From assembly GCA_016713735.1 (NCBI GenBank), contig JADJOP010000007.1, positions 186,001-250,000 of the forward strand: a stretch of DNA of 64,000 nt, in the 5' to 3' direction. A program made the position numbers and the translations under genes. The notes under the pieces are model-generated. The model saw only the letters and a program-made list of their open reading frames with translations, did not search any database and was not told where the DNA came from. The stretch is from Bryobacterales bacterium. Lineage in GTDB: Bacteria; Acidobacteriota; Terriglobia; Bryobacterales; Bryobacteraceae. This document shows positions 39,036 through 49,081 of the stretch, in pieces (position 1 is the stretch's first letter; the number at the start of each line of letters is the position of its first letter).

Positions 39036-42000
39036 TTGCGAGTGATTTTTGTTGCGTGGCTGATGGCGGCCACGCTGATGGGGCAAACTGTCACGAGTTC
39101 GGTGTCGGGTTACGTGTGGGACTCCTCGCGCGCGGTGATGCCGGGCGCGGCGGTGGAGGCGCGGCAAGAAGCGACGGGGCGGAGCGTGGAGGCGCGCACG
39201 GATGCGGCGGGCTTCTACCGGCTGGCGGCGCTCGAGCCGGGCGAGTACGTGGTGACGGCGAGCACTGCCGGGTTCAGCCCGCAGAGGCAGCGGTTGACGT
39301 TGACGGTGGACGCGCGGCTGCGGTTGGACTTCGCGCTCGCTCCGGCGGCGGAGTCGACGGTGGTGACGGTGGCCGAGACGGTTTCCGAGAGTGTGTCGAC
39401 GGGCGTGACGCTGGAACGGTCGCGGATTGCGAACCTGCCGCTGAACCGGCGCGACTTTTTGCAACTGAGCCTGCTGGCGCCGGGTGTGGCGCCGCCGGTG
39501 CCGGGTTCGGAGTTGAGTACGGATGGCTCGTTTGCGATGCATGCGGGTGGGGCGCGGGAGGAGTTCAACAACTTCACGATTGACGGCGTGGACAACAACG
39601 ACGGCTACACGAACCGCTATGTGCTGCAGCCGCCGGTGGAATCGATTGCCGAGTTCCGCGTGCTGACGGGATCGTATGGCGCTGAGTATGGGCGCAGCGC
39701 GGGGGCGCAGGTGAACGTGCTGACGCGGGCGGGGACGAACGCCTTTCACGGCGCGGCGTATGAGTATCTGCGCAACCGGCGCATGGATGCGCGGAACTTT
39801 TTCGATGGCGCCGAGAAGCCGAAGTATGCGCGGAACCAGGCTGGAGGGTCGCTGGGCGGCCCGGTGAAATCGGACACAGCATTCTTTTTTGTGAACTATG
39901 AGGCGCTGCGCGAGCGGCAGGGCGTGACGCGGCTGGCCACGGTGCCGCCGGCCGCGCAGCGGGCGGGCAACTTTGGCGCTACGGGCGAGGCAGTGATCGA
40001 TCCGTTCACGCAGCGGCCGTTTCCGAACGCGGTGATTCCGGCGTCGCGCATCTCGCCGCTGGCAGGGCGCGTATTGGCGCTGTTTCCGGCGGCGAGTTCG
40101 GCGGCGGCATCGGGGAACTACCTGGCGCAGCCGGTGTTGCGCGATACGCTCGACCAGTTGATTGCGCGCTACGACCACAAACTCGGCGCGCGCGATGCCG
40201 TGACGCTGCGCTATGGCTTTGGGCGCGGCAACGTGTTTGAGCCGTTTTCGGCGGGCGCGGCGACGGTGCCTGGCTTTGGCAACTTCAACAACAACACGGG
40301 GCATAACTTTACGACGCAGTGGACGCGGACGGTGTCGGCCTCGGTGGTGACGGCGATGCGGTTTGCGTATGCGCGGTCGTTCCGCGAGGCCAAGCAGGAG
40401 AACTACCGCACGAACGTGGGCGCCGAGTGGGGCGTGAACTGGCTGAATGTGCGGCCGCGCGACTCTGGGTATCCGTCGATGGAGGTGGCTGGCTTTTCGT
40501 CGATCGGCGACGCAGATTTGTTTCCGCTGCAGCGCAAGACCTCGACATGGCAGTGGCGGCCGTCGGTGCAATGGGTGCGCGGGCGGCATGCGGTGCGCGT
40601 GGGCGGCGATGCGCGGCGATTCACGGCCAAGGGGTATCTCGATTACTTCGCGCGCGGGTCGTTGAGTTTTTCGGGAGCTTTGACGACGAACGGGCTGGCC
40701 GACCTGTTGCTGGGGCTGCCGACGTTCGGCATTCAGTCGCAGTTCGACAACCGGCAGGATTTAGGAACGTACGCTCTGAATCTCTACGCGCAGGACGACT
40801 GGCGGGTGACGCCGGCGCTCACGTTCAACTACGGCGTGCGGTATGAATTCAACGCGCCGGCGGTGGACCCGGAAGATCGGATGTATGCGTTCAACCTCGG
40901 CGCGCTGCGACTGGACCAGGTGGGCACGAACGGCGTGCCGCGCGGCGGGATGCGGGCGGACCGCAACAATCTCGCACCGCGCGTGGGGCTGGCGTGGACG
41001 CCGTGGGCGCGGACGACGGTGCGGGCCGGGTATGGGTTCTTCTATGACGCGAACATGCTGGTGGTGTCGAGTTCGCTCTACTTCAATCCGCCGCTGTTCA
41101 ACGTGCGCGTGTTCTTTCCGACGGCGCAATCGCTGTTGACGCTGAACAACCCGTTTCCCACGACGGGGCCTTGTGCCGCCGCCGAGCCCGAACACGATCT
41201 CGCCAGACATGGTGACGGGTTCGCTGCAACACTGGAACCTCACGCTTGAGCGCGAGGTGGGCGCGTCGAGCACGGTGAGCGTGGGCTATGTGGCGTCGAA
41301 AGGCACGCACCTGAACCGGTCGCGCGATTTGAACCAGGCCGCGCCGGGGCCGGGCGAGGTGTTTCTGCGGCGGCCGCTGCCGGCGTTCGGCAGCATCTTC
41401 TTCACGGAGTCGGGCGGCAACTCGGCGTATCACTCGCTGCAGGCGACGTGGAACCGGCGCTTCGCGGGCGGCGTGTCGCTGCTGGCGGCCTACACGTGGG
41501 CGAAGTCGATTGACGATACGTCGGCGTTTCTGGCGACGAATGCGGATTCGAACTTCCCGCAGAATAGCCGCGACTATGGCGCGGAGCGGGCGCGGTCAAG
41601 CTACGACGTGCGGCAGCGGCTGAGTGCGGCGGCGGTGTGGTCAGCGTGGCGCGGCGTGGAGGTGCGGGCGATTGCGACGGCGCAGACGGGCGCGCCATTC
41701 ACGCCGATTCTGCGCTTCGACAATTCGAACACCGGCAACGCGAGCGGCAATGTGGGGTACGACCGGCCCAACGTGGCGGGTGATCCGCGATTGAGCGAGC
41801 GCACGCCGGAGCGGTGGTTCCACACGAGCGCGTTCACGATTGCTCCGCCTTTCACGTTTGGCAATGCGGGGCGGAACATTGTGGATGGGCCGGGGTTGGT
41901 GAATCTCGATCTCGCGGTCGCGCGGACCTTCCCGCTACGCGAGAAGCTGAAGCTGACCGCCGAGGCGCAGGCGTTCAACGTGACGAACACGGCGCACTTC

Positions 42001-42102
42001 AATTTGCCGGAGCGGTATGCGGATGAGCCGTCGACGTTCGGGCGGATCTTCTCGGCGCGCGCTCCGCGGCAGATGCAGCTAGTCCTGCGGCTGCATTTCT
42101 GA
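39036..42102 (+). CDS. Oar-like TonB-dependent receptor, frameshifted
   Basis: An outer-membrane receptor of about 1020 residues in two frames. The first part (39036-41249) has a signal peptide, a carboxypeptidase-regulatory domain (GYVWDSSRAVMPGAAVEARQ, RLAALEPGEYVVTASTAGFS), the plug (RIANLPLNRRDFLQLSLLAP, NNFTIDGVDNNDGYTNRYVL) and early barrel strands. After LNNPFPTTG the frame is lost at a GGGG run (41165-41168). Removing one G joins it to the second frame, VPPPSPNTISPDMVTGSLQH, to the terminal barrel strand ending LVLRLHF. The ligand is unknown, often oligosaccharide or peptide in Acidobacteriota. Its 3' end overlaps the convergent GAF gene. Confidence 0.85.
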
Positions 42103-42492
42103 GTAGAGCCCGGCGGCGGCTTTCAGCAGGCGGGCAATCTCGTCATCAGTGAACGTGCGCTCGGTGTGATTGGCGACGCCCAGCACGCCGGTGACGCGGC
42201 CTTCGACGAGCATGGGGATGGCGATGGAGCCTTGCAGTCCGGTGGCTTTCGCGCCGGGGCGCACATCGCCGCTGGTGTCGCTTTGGATGTTGCAGATGTT
42301 GACCGGCTCTTTGCGTTCGGCGGCGAGCCCGGCCATGCCTTTGCCGATGGGGATGGTTTGAATCACCTCCAGCACAGGGTCGGGAATGCCGATGGCGGCG
42401 ACGAGGTAAAGCTGGCCGTCGGAGCCCATGAGGTGGACGGTTCCGGAGTCGGCGGCGAATTGTTTGAGGATGGCGGCGAGGCGTTCTCTCAT
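42079..42492 (-). CDS. small GAF-domain protein
   Basis: A 137-residue protein consisting of one GAF domain: RLAAILKQFAADSGTVHLMG, ILEVIQTIPIGKG-type motif (EVIQTIPIGKGMAGLAAERK), VNICNIQSDTSG, and SIAIPMLVEGRVTGVLGVAN. No output domain or signal peptide, so it is cytoplasmic. GAF domains bind small molecules or nucleotides. Two Cys and the fRMsr-like layout leave open a methionine-sulfoxide reductase-like role, but the key Cys pattern is not convincing. Its start overlaps the DUF1501 stop by 4 nt, an odd coupling of a cytoplasmic sensor to exported proteins. Its 3' end overlaps the convergent receptor gene by 24 nt. Confidence 0.82.
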   Translation of the reverse strand: MRERLAAILKQFAADSGTVHLMGSDGQLYLVAAIGIPDPVLEVIQTIPIGKGMAGLAAERKEPVNICNIQSDTSGDVRPGAKATGLQGSIAIPMLVEGRVTGVLGVANHTERTFTDDEIARLLKAAAGLYSEMQPQD

Positions 42493-43937
42493 GCGATGAG
42501 TTCCTTCACCACGTTACCGTGAACGTCGGTGAGGCGCATGTCGCGGCCGCTGTAACGGAAGTTGAGGCGTTTGTGGTCCATGCCGAGCAGGTGGAGCATG
42601 GTGGCGTGGAGGTCGTGGATGTGGATCTTGTTTTCGACGGCGAAGTAGCCGAAGTCGTCGGTGGCGCCGATGACCTGGCCGCCTTTGACGCCGCCGCCGG
42701 CCATCCACATGGTGAAGCCGAAGGGATTGTGGTCGCGGCCGACGTTGGTGACGTAGTTGCCGTCTGGGAACTGGGCGCAGGGGGTGCGGCCGAATTCCCC
42801 GCCCCAAACGACGAGAGTGGAATCGAACAGGCCGCGTGACTTGAGGTCCTTCAACAGGCCGGCGATGGGGAGATCGGTCGACTGCGCGTTGATGCGGTGG
42901 CCGTTCTCGATGCCGGAGTGCTGATCCCAGCGGTCGAGGCCTTTGCGCGCGGGGGTGAGCAGTTCGATGAAGCGGACGCCGCGTTCGACGAGCCGGCGGG
43001 CGAGCAGGCATTCACGGCCGAACTCATCGGTGAGTTCGCCGCCGATGCCGTAGAGCTTTTTCGTCGCTTCGCTTTCCTTGGAGATGTCGAGCAGGTCGGG
43101 CACTTCGCTTTGCATGCGGTAGGCGAGTTCGTAGTTCTGAATGGTGGCGTCGATTTCGCTCACTTCGCCGAAGCGCTGGACGACGCCGCGATTGAGCTTG
43201 GCGAGCAGGTCGAGTTTGACGCGCTGGCCCGAGCGGTCGCCGCCCGCGGGCTGAAGATCGGCGATGGGATGTTCGCCTTTGCGGAAGAGTGTGCCCTGAT
43301 AGGTGGCGGGCAGAAAGCCGCTGCCGAAGCAGTCCATGCCGCCGGGCGGGATGAGTCCGCTTTCGAGGACGATGAAGCCAGGCAGGTTGTCACTGGCGCT
43401 GCCGAGGCCGTAGTTGATCCAGGCGCCCATGCTCGGGCGGCCCTGGAAGCCGGAGCCGGAGTGGATGAAGTAGTTGGCGGCGGTGTGTTCGCTATGGTCG
43501 GCGACCATGGAGCGGATGATGGCGATGTCGTCGGCGCATTCGGCGGTGTGGCGGAAGAGGTCGCTGATGGCGGCGCCGCTTGGGCCGTAGCGTTTGAACT
43601 CGAAGGGCGAGCCGAGGAGCTTGTCGCTGATGTTGAAGACGGTGGTGGGCGGCTTGAAGGGGAGCGGTTTGCCGTGATCGGCGCGGAGGCGGGGCTTGGG
43701 GTCGAAGGTGTCCATCTGCGAAGGGCCGCCATCCATGAAGAGGAAGATGACGCTCTTGGCTTTCGCGGGGAAGTGAGGGGCGCGCGCGGCACCGTGGGCC
43801 GAATCGCGCGCGAGCATGGAGAGAAGGGCGAGTCCGCCGAAGCCGTTGGCGCAGCGGCAGAGGGCGGCTCTTCTTGTGAGGATGGGGCGAGTGAGCGCGG
43901 CGCTTGTGTGCGCGGGGCGGGCGTGCTTACTGGACAT
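42489..43937 (-). CDS. exported DUF1501 protein (alkaline phosphatase-like fold)
   Basis: A 482-residue DUF1501 protein, second copy in the window. A Tat-like signal (ILTRRAALCRCANGFGGLAL) follows a 20-residue leader. Motifs are VIFLFMDGGPSQMDTFDPKP, MVADHSEHTAANYFIHSGSG, LVERGVRFIELLTPARKGLD and LVVWGGEFGRTPCAQFPDGN, and the end is HIHDLHATMLHLLGMDHKRL. Role unknown; partner of the DUF1549/1553 protein encoded upstream, whose stop it overlaps by 11 nt. The order (DUF1549/1553 first, DUF1501 second) matches the 27-31 kb pair, but this copy is longer and coupled to a GAF gene. Confidence 0.9.
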   Translation of the reverse strand: MSSKHARPAHTSAALTRPILTRRAALCRCANGFGGLALLSMLARDSAHGAARAPHFPAKAKSVIFLFMDGGPSQMDTFDPKPRLRADHGKPLPFKPPTTVFNISDKLLGSPFEFKRYGPSGAAISDLFRHTAECADDIAIIRSMVADHSEHTAANYFIHSGSGFQGRPSMGAWINYGLGSASDNLPGFIVLESGLIPPGGMDCFGSGFLPATYQGTLFRKGEHPIADLQPAGGDRSGQRVKLDLLAKLNRGVVQRFGEVSEIDATIQNYELAYRMQSEVPDLLDISKESEATKKLYGIGGELTDEFGRECLLARRLVERGVRFIELLTPARKGLDRWDQHSGIENGHRINAQSTDLPIAGLLKDLKSRGLFDSTLVVWGGEFGRTPCAQFPDGNYVTNVGRDHNPFGFTMWMAGGGVKGGQVIGATDDFGYFAVENKIHIHDLHATMLHLLGMDHKRLNFRYSGRDMRLTDVHGNVVKELIA

Positions 43938-46469
43938 AGAGAAACTCCGCTGAATTGAAGAGCGTGTGGGCGGCTTCTTTCCAACCGCGTTCGCGGGCGA
44001 AGGCGGCGACCTCGCGCACCTCCCACGCGTCGGCGGGCCGCGCGAAGGCCTCTTGGAACATGCGCTGGACGCGGGCGTTTTCGTCGGGCAGTTCGGCTTC
44101 GAGACGCCTGGCCCAGCGTTCGGCGCAGAGCAGGACGAACTCGTTGTTCAGCATCATGAGCGCCTGCGAGGGGACGGTGGAGGCGCCGCGCGCGCCGGTG
44201 GTGGAAACAGGCAGCGGGTAGTCGAAGGCGAGGAAGAACGGCGTGAGGAAGTTGCGGCGCACCTGAATGTAGAGGCTGCGGCGGTTGGCGCCATCGAGCG
44301 GGCCGGACTTGGGCTTGCCGCGGCCGTCCTGATATTTGCTGATGTGGGGCGTGATGCTGGGGCCGTAGAGCGTGGCATCAAGACTGCCCGACACGGCGAG
44401 CAGGGCGTCGCGAATGGCTTCAGCCTCGAGGCGGCGCACAGGGAACTTGGCTGCGCGGTAGGCAGGGCTGAGGACGATTTCGCGGTGCATCGCCTTCACG
44501 CTCCAGCCGCTTTCGATGAAGCGGGCGGCGAGCCAGTCGAGAAGTTCGGGGGTGGTGGGACGGTCGCCCGTCATGCCGAAGTTGTCGGTGGTGGGGACGA
44601 TGCCTTTGCCGAAGTGGTGGGCCCAGATGCGGTTCACCATGACGCGGGCGGTGAGCGGGTTCTGTTCGCTCGCCATCCATTCGGCGAGGGCGAGGCGGCC
44701 GCTTGTGCCGGGCGGGATGGGCGTCTGCTCTTCGCCGGCGATCACGCGCAGGAAGCGGCGCGGGGCGATGTCGCCGAGGTTCTTGTGCGAGCCGCGGATG
44801 TGGATGCGCGTGTCGGCGGGGGCTTCGTCCATGGCGATCATGGCGAAGGTGGAGGGCGGGACGGAGGGCTGCGCGGGCAAGTAGTCACGGTGATCGTCGT
44901 TGCCGAAGAGGAGGCCTTCGGGCGGCTTCTCGTCATCGGAGAAGACGATGCGATCGACCTGGATGTAGCCGTTGCGGTCGCGGTCGACGATTTCGAAATA
45001 GCAGATGCGGCCGATCTCCTTGGTCATGCGCACGGTGATCCATTCCCAGCCCTTGCCGCCAGGATAGAAGTGCTCGCTCTTGTGGTCGTCGGCGACGACG
45101 GTGACGCGCAGCGGGCGCGCTCCTTGAGGCCCTTCTCCGTCTTCGTGCCGCGCAGTCGGACGTGGACCCAGAGCTTGGGCATGGTGAACTTGGGCGAGGT
45201 GTAGGAGCCGGTGAACTCCAGCGCGCCGGCGGCGTCGGGGACGCCCTGCACGGTCCAGCCGTCCGGGACGCGGTTATCGAAACTGGCGAAGAGAAGGTCG
45301 TTGGGACGGAGGGGAAACTCGGGCTGCCGCTCGTGACTGACGCGCGAGACCTTGGCCCGGGCGGCGGCGATGTCGCGCTTCCGCTGCGGCGAATCGATGA
45401 CGGCTTCCTGCATCGAGGTGCTGTGCAGATAGCCGGCGAGCGAGTAGTAATCCATCGTCGGGATGGGATCGAACTTGTGGTCGTGGCAGCGGGCGCAGGC
45501 GACGGTGAGGCCGAGGAAGGTCTTGCCCATGACGTCGATTTGATTGTCGACCTGGTCGGTGCGCGACTTCACGGAATCGACGGCGCTGTTGAGCACCTCG
45601 CCGAACCAGTAGAAGCCGGTGCCGAGGGGCGATTCCCAGAAGGCGCCGTCGCGCGAGAGGCGCTTGGCGGGCAGCAGGTCGCCGGCGATGTGTTCGCGGA
45701 CGAGCTGGTTGTAGGGCACGTCTTCGTTGAAGGCGCGGATGATGTAGTCGCGGAATTGCCAAGCGTCGAGCTTGTCGTTGTCGAACTCGTGGCCGTTGGT
45801 TTCGGCGAAGCGGACGAGGTCGAGCCAGTGGCGGCCCCAGCGTTCGCCGTAGTGGGGCGAGGCGAGGAGGCGGTCGACGACGCGGCGGTCGGCGTTGGGC
45901 GAGTTGTCGGCGAGGTAAGCGGCGATCTCAGCGCGCGTGGGCGGCAGGCCGGTGAGGTCGTAGGTGACGCGGCGCAGCCAGACGCGCTTCGATGCGGGCT
46001 CGCCGGCGGGGAGTTCGGGGCGCGCGGCGGGCTTGGCGATGGGCTTGAAGGCCCAGTGGCGTTTGCCGCGTTCGAGGTCGAGCGCGCGCGGCGCCGAGAC
46101 AGCGGAGGCGTTGGTGCGCGGGTCAGGCGCGCCCATGTCGATCCACTGTTTCAGGGCGGCGATTTCGGCGTCGCTCAACTTGCCGGTGGGGGGCATGCGG
46201 AGGTCGAGGTTAGTGTAGGAGACGGCCTTCAGGAGGAGGCTGGAGGAAGAGTCGCCGGGGACGAGGACGGGTCCGGTGTCGCCGCCTTTGCGCAGGCCAT
46301 CGCGCGAATCGAGGCGCAGGTGGGCGCGGACGGGGTTGGCTTGCGGGCCGTGGCAGCCGTAGCATTTCGTGGCGAGGATGGGGCGGATCTGTTTCTCGAA
46401 GAATTCGAGTTGCTGCGCGGTTTGCGCACAGAGGGGAGCGGCGATGGCGAGGAGGGCGGCCCAACGCAT
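43927..46469 (-). CDS. PSD1-type cytochrome c/DUF1549/DUF1553 protein, frameshifted
   Basis: A secreted protein of about 850 residues split by a one-base deletion near 45119. The start MRWAALLAIAAPLCAQ is at 46469. The first frame holds a planctomycete cytochrome c domain (RPILATKCYGCHGPQANPVR), DUF1549 (RVWLRRVTYDLTGLPPTRAE) and VACARCHDHKFDPIPTMDYY, so two CxxCH heme sites. The sequence after GTKTEKGLKE is out of frame; it resumes as ARPLRVTVVADDHKSEHFYP in the frame of 43927-45033, which carries DUF1553 (GRLALAEWMASEQNPLTARV). Overlaps the DUF1501 gene by 11 nt. Confidence 0.85.
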
Positions 46470-46645
46470 GGTGACTATCTTAATGCGGGGCGCGGGCTGG
46501 CTGCGGCGGGGGCAGGAGCGCCAACCGGCGAACCTGGCCGCAGAGAGGGCGAAAATACACGCGGCATGGAGACACTGGGCGCGACCGGGCAAGATGGGGT
46601 GTCATTTGGGCTGAGTTTCCGCGAACTTACGCTTGTCAAACCCCG

Positions 46646-46651
46646 TATAAT
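46646..46651 (+). promoter_or_regulatory. -10 element TATAAT upstream of the GT2 gene
   Basis: A perfect TATAAT lies 36 nt before the ATG at 46688, in the 218-nt gap between the divergent PSD1-type gene and the glycosyltransferase gene. The -35 region is weak. The implied leader is about 30 nt, G-rich, with no textbook Shine-Dalgarno sequence next to the ATG. Nothing else was recognised in the gap. Confidence 0.5.
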
Positions 46652-46687
46652 GAGGGGGTCGGGGCGAGACGCCGCCTCTCAAACAAC

Positions 46688-48301
46688 ATGATCAGCGCGC
46701 CAACACTGTTTGCGTTTCTCTTCTCGAGTTCGTTGAGCGACCAGATTTCCCGGACGTTTTTTGATGACACATTCGCGGGCATCCACCAGTTGGGGTGGTT
46801 TGACTACGCGCTGCTGATTCCCTACTTTGCCCTGTTGACCATTCTGTCGTTCTACGGGCTGCATCGCTATGAGACAATCCGCGGCTATCTGAAGAACCGC
46901 AAAAATATTCCCACCGAGCCGCCGCAGCGCTACGCCGAACTGCCGAAGGTGACCATCCAGTTGCCGCTGTTCAACGAGCGCTTCGTGGTGGAGCGGCTGC
47001 TGGAAACGGTGACGCAGATCGACTATCCGCGCGAGCTGCTGCAGATTCAGGTGCTCGACGATTCCACCGACGAGACGCACCCGTTCACCGAGCGGCTGGT
47101 GAACGAATACCGCGCGCAGGGCTTCCCGGTGGAATACCATCACCGCACGAACCGTTACGGCTACAAGGCGGGCGCGCTCGAAGAGGGCCTCAAAACAGCG
47201 ACGGGCGAGGTGGTGGCGGTGTTTGACGCCGACTTCGTGCCGCCGAAGGATTTCCTGCAGCGGACAATTCACCACTTTGCCGATCCGCGGGTGGGTGTGG
47301 TGCAGACGCGGTGGAGCTATCTGAACCGCGACTACAATACGCTGACTGAGGTCCAGGCCATGCTGCTGGACGGCCACTTTGTGCTGGAGCACGTGGCGCG
47401 CGCCGGGCATGGGCTCTACTTCAACTTCAACGGCACGGCGGGGCTGCTCCGCGTGGCCATGATCCGCGACGCGGGCGGCTGGCAGCACGACACCTTGACC
47501 GAGGATTCCGACCTCAGCTACCGCGCGCAGTTGAAGGGCTGGCGGTTTGTCTACCTGCCCGACGTGGAGTGCCCGAGCGAGCTGCCGGTGGATTTGCAGG
47601 GCTTCCAGGTGCAGCAGTTCCGCTGGGCGAAAGGTTTGACGCAGGTGGGCATGAAGCTGCTGCGCGACGTGATGCGGGCTCCGGTGCCGTGGCGGGTGAA
47701 GTTGGAGGCGTTCTGCCACATGACGCCGAACATCGCTTACCCGATGATGATCGCCGTAACGGCGCTGATGATGCCGGTGATGATCGTGCGCTTCTACTCG
47801 GGCTGGCACCAGTTGCTGCTGATCGACCTGCCGTTCATGCTGACGAATTTCTTCAGCGTGTTTGTGTTCTACATATACACGCAGTATGCGCGCAAGGAAG
47901 GCAGCGTGTGGAAGGCGATCAAGCACATGCCGGCGCTGCTGTCGGCGGGCGTGGCGCTGACGCTGTCCAATACGCGGGCTGTGATTGAGGCGTTGGTGGG
48001 CCACCAGACGGCCTTTGTGCGCACGCCGAAATACGCCATCACGGGGAGCGAGAAGAAGACGAACGTTCCGGTGAAGTACCGCTCGAAAGTGGGCTGGCTG
48101 CCATGGGTGGAACTGGCGTTTGGCACCTACTTCCTGGTGATGATCCTCTATGCGATCGACACGTACAACTTCATCGCGGCGCCGCTGCTGAGCATGTTCG
48201 TGGTGGGCTACTACTGGTCGGCGTTTGCGAAGCTGCATGCCGATTTCAAACAGCGGCTGGCGTGGGAGAGAGCGCGGCGGCTGGCTGAGCAGGCGCAGTA
48301 G
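46688..48301 (+). CDS. processive family 2 glycosyltransferase (cellulose synthase-like)
   Basis: A 537-residue membrane glycosyltransferase. An N-terminal helix (about 37-58) is followed by a GT-A domain with the full motif set: DDSTD (124-128), DAD (180-182), TED (271-273) and QQFRW (309-313). Four or more C-terminal helices follow (IAYPMMIAVTALMMPVMIVR onward). This arrangement is that of CslA/glucomannan- or cellulose-synthase-like enzymes that make and export a beta-glycan across the inner membrane. There is no PilZ domain. The isolated gene context does not reveal the product. It has its own TATAAT promoter. Confidence 0.92.
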   Translation: MISAPTLFAFLFSSSLSDQISRTFFDDTFAGIHQLGWFDYALLIPYFALLTILSFYGLHRYETIRGYLKNRKNIPTEPPQRYAELPKVTIQLPLFNERFVVERLLETVTQIDYPRELLQIQVLDDSTDETHPFTERLVNEYRAQGFPVEYHHRTNRYGYKAGALEEGLKTATGEVVAVFDADFVPPKDFLQRTIHHFADPRVGVVQTRWSYLNRDYNTLTEVQAMLLDGHFVLEHVARAGHGLYFNFNGTAGLLRVAMIRDAGGWQHDTLTEDSDLSYRAQLKGWRFVYLPDVECPSELPVDLQGFQVQQFRWAKGLTQVGMKLLRDVMRAPVPWRVKLEAFCHMTPNIAYPMMIAVTALMMPVMIVRFYSGWHQLLLIDLPFMLTNFFSVFVFYIYTQYARKEGSVWKAIKHMPALLSAGVALTLSNTRAVIEALVGHQTAFVRTPKYAITGSEKKTNVPVKYRSKVGWLPWVELAFGTYFLVMILYAIDTYNFIAAPLLSMFVVGYYWSAFAKLHADFKQRLAWERARRLAEQAQ

Positions 48302-48308
48302 GGGGACC

Positions 48309-48330
48309 GACTCGCTTACGCTCGCGGCTC
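48309..48330 (+). repeat. REP-like palindromic element, copy 3
   Basis: GACTCGCTTACGCTCGCGGC followed by TC, 8 nt after the glycosyltransferase stop. It shares CTTACG and CGCGGCTC with copies at 3980 and 30785, and continues with CGCTACGCG. All three lie directly downstream of a gene on the plus strand. Confidence 0.5.
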
Positions 48331-48463
48331 CGCTACGCGATGTGCGGGACGGGGTGTGGGTGAGATGGCGAGGGTGATGTGGGGGTGGCTGAACGGCTCT
48401 CCGGCCGATTTTGGCTCCGGCTTCGACTTTTTGCGGGCGCGGCGCGTCTCATCCTGCAGCGGA

Positions 48464-48469
48464 TATGAT
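48464..48469 (+). promoter_or_regulatory. -10-like TATGAT just before a gene start
   Basis: TATGAT ends 7 nt before the ATG at 48477. It closely matches the arrangement at 557-571: both read TATGATGA and then reach an ATG within 8 nt. No Shine-Dalgarno sequence fits between. A leaderless transcript is implied. Confidence 0.4.
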
Positions 48470-48476
48470 GACTTCC

Positions 48477-49070
48477 ATGGCGCGTCTTTTTGTTCCCGCC
48501 CTTTTTCTGGGCCTTGTGCTGCCTGCATGGCCCGCCGCGGCGGAGGGTCCGAACGCGGATTTGAATTCGGTGGGGACGGTGTATGTGCTGCCGATGGCAA
48601 GCGGGCTGGAGCAGTTCATCGCGCACCAGGTGGCCAAACAGGGCATCTACGAGGTGACCACCGATCCGCTGCGGGCCGATGCCTTCATCAGCGATTTCGT
48701 CGGCGCGTCGTTTGAGATCCGTGTCGACGATCTGCTCAAGGCGGCGCGCGACAAGAAGGAGAAGGAAGCCGCGGAACTGGCCAAGAAAGAGGCCGAGAAG
48801 TCAGGCGAAGCGGTGAAGAAGCCCGCCAAGAAAGCCAAGGACGACGACGAAGAGGCCGATGGCGGCTTTCAGATGGAGAGCATGGCTTCGGGACGGGTAG
48901 GGGCGTTTGGGCGGGGCAAGGGAAACATCTTCCTGGTGGAGGCCAGGACGCGGCGCGTGTTGTGGACGGGGTTTGATATTCCGAAGAACACGCGGGCCGA
49001 TGCGCTGCAAAAGTCGGCGGAGAAGCTGGCGTCGCAGTTGCGCAAGGAAAAGACGGGCAAGAGCAAGTAG
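48477..49070 (+). CDS. secreted Lys/Glu-rich protein of unknown function
   Basis: A 197-residue protein if started at MARLFVPALFLGLVLPAWPA (48477); in-frame ATGs at 48465 and 48468 are alternatives. After the signal peptide, VGTVYVLPMASGLEQFIAHQ and VAKQGIYEVTTDPLRADAFI resemble a small alpha/beta fold seen in lipoprotein-like proteins that bind or scavenge periplasmic ligands. A highly charged Lys/Glu/Asp linker occupies about residues 85-125 (DKKEKEAAELAKKEAEKSGE). The C-terminus is VEARTRRVLWTGFDIPKNTR. I do not recognise the family. Convergent with the M1 peptidase gene, 6 nt apart. Confidence 0.75.
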   Translation: MARLFVPALFLGLVLPAWPAAAEGPNADLNSVGTVYVLPMASGLEQFIAHQVAKQGIYEVTTDPLRADAFISDFVGASFEIRVDDLLKAARDKKEKEAAELAKKEAEKSGEAVKKPAKKAKDDDEEADGGFQMESMASGRVGAFGRGKGNIFLVEARTRRVLWTGFDIPKNTRADALQKSAEKLASQLRKEKTGKSK

Positions 49071-49081
49071 CGGGGGCTACT
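49066..49081. terminator. hairpin spanning two convergent stop codons
   Basis: AGTAGC (49066-49071) and GCTACT (49076-49081) form a 6-bp stem with a GGGG loop, covering the ends of both convergent genes. It lacks a T-run on either side, so it is only a possible bidirectional terminator. Confidence 0.35.

Noticed and set aside
37962..40589. 875-codon minus-strand open frame across the DUF3999 and receptor genes
   Set aside because: Very Arg/His-rich with no recognisable motif; it crosses two well-supported plus-strand genes.
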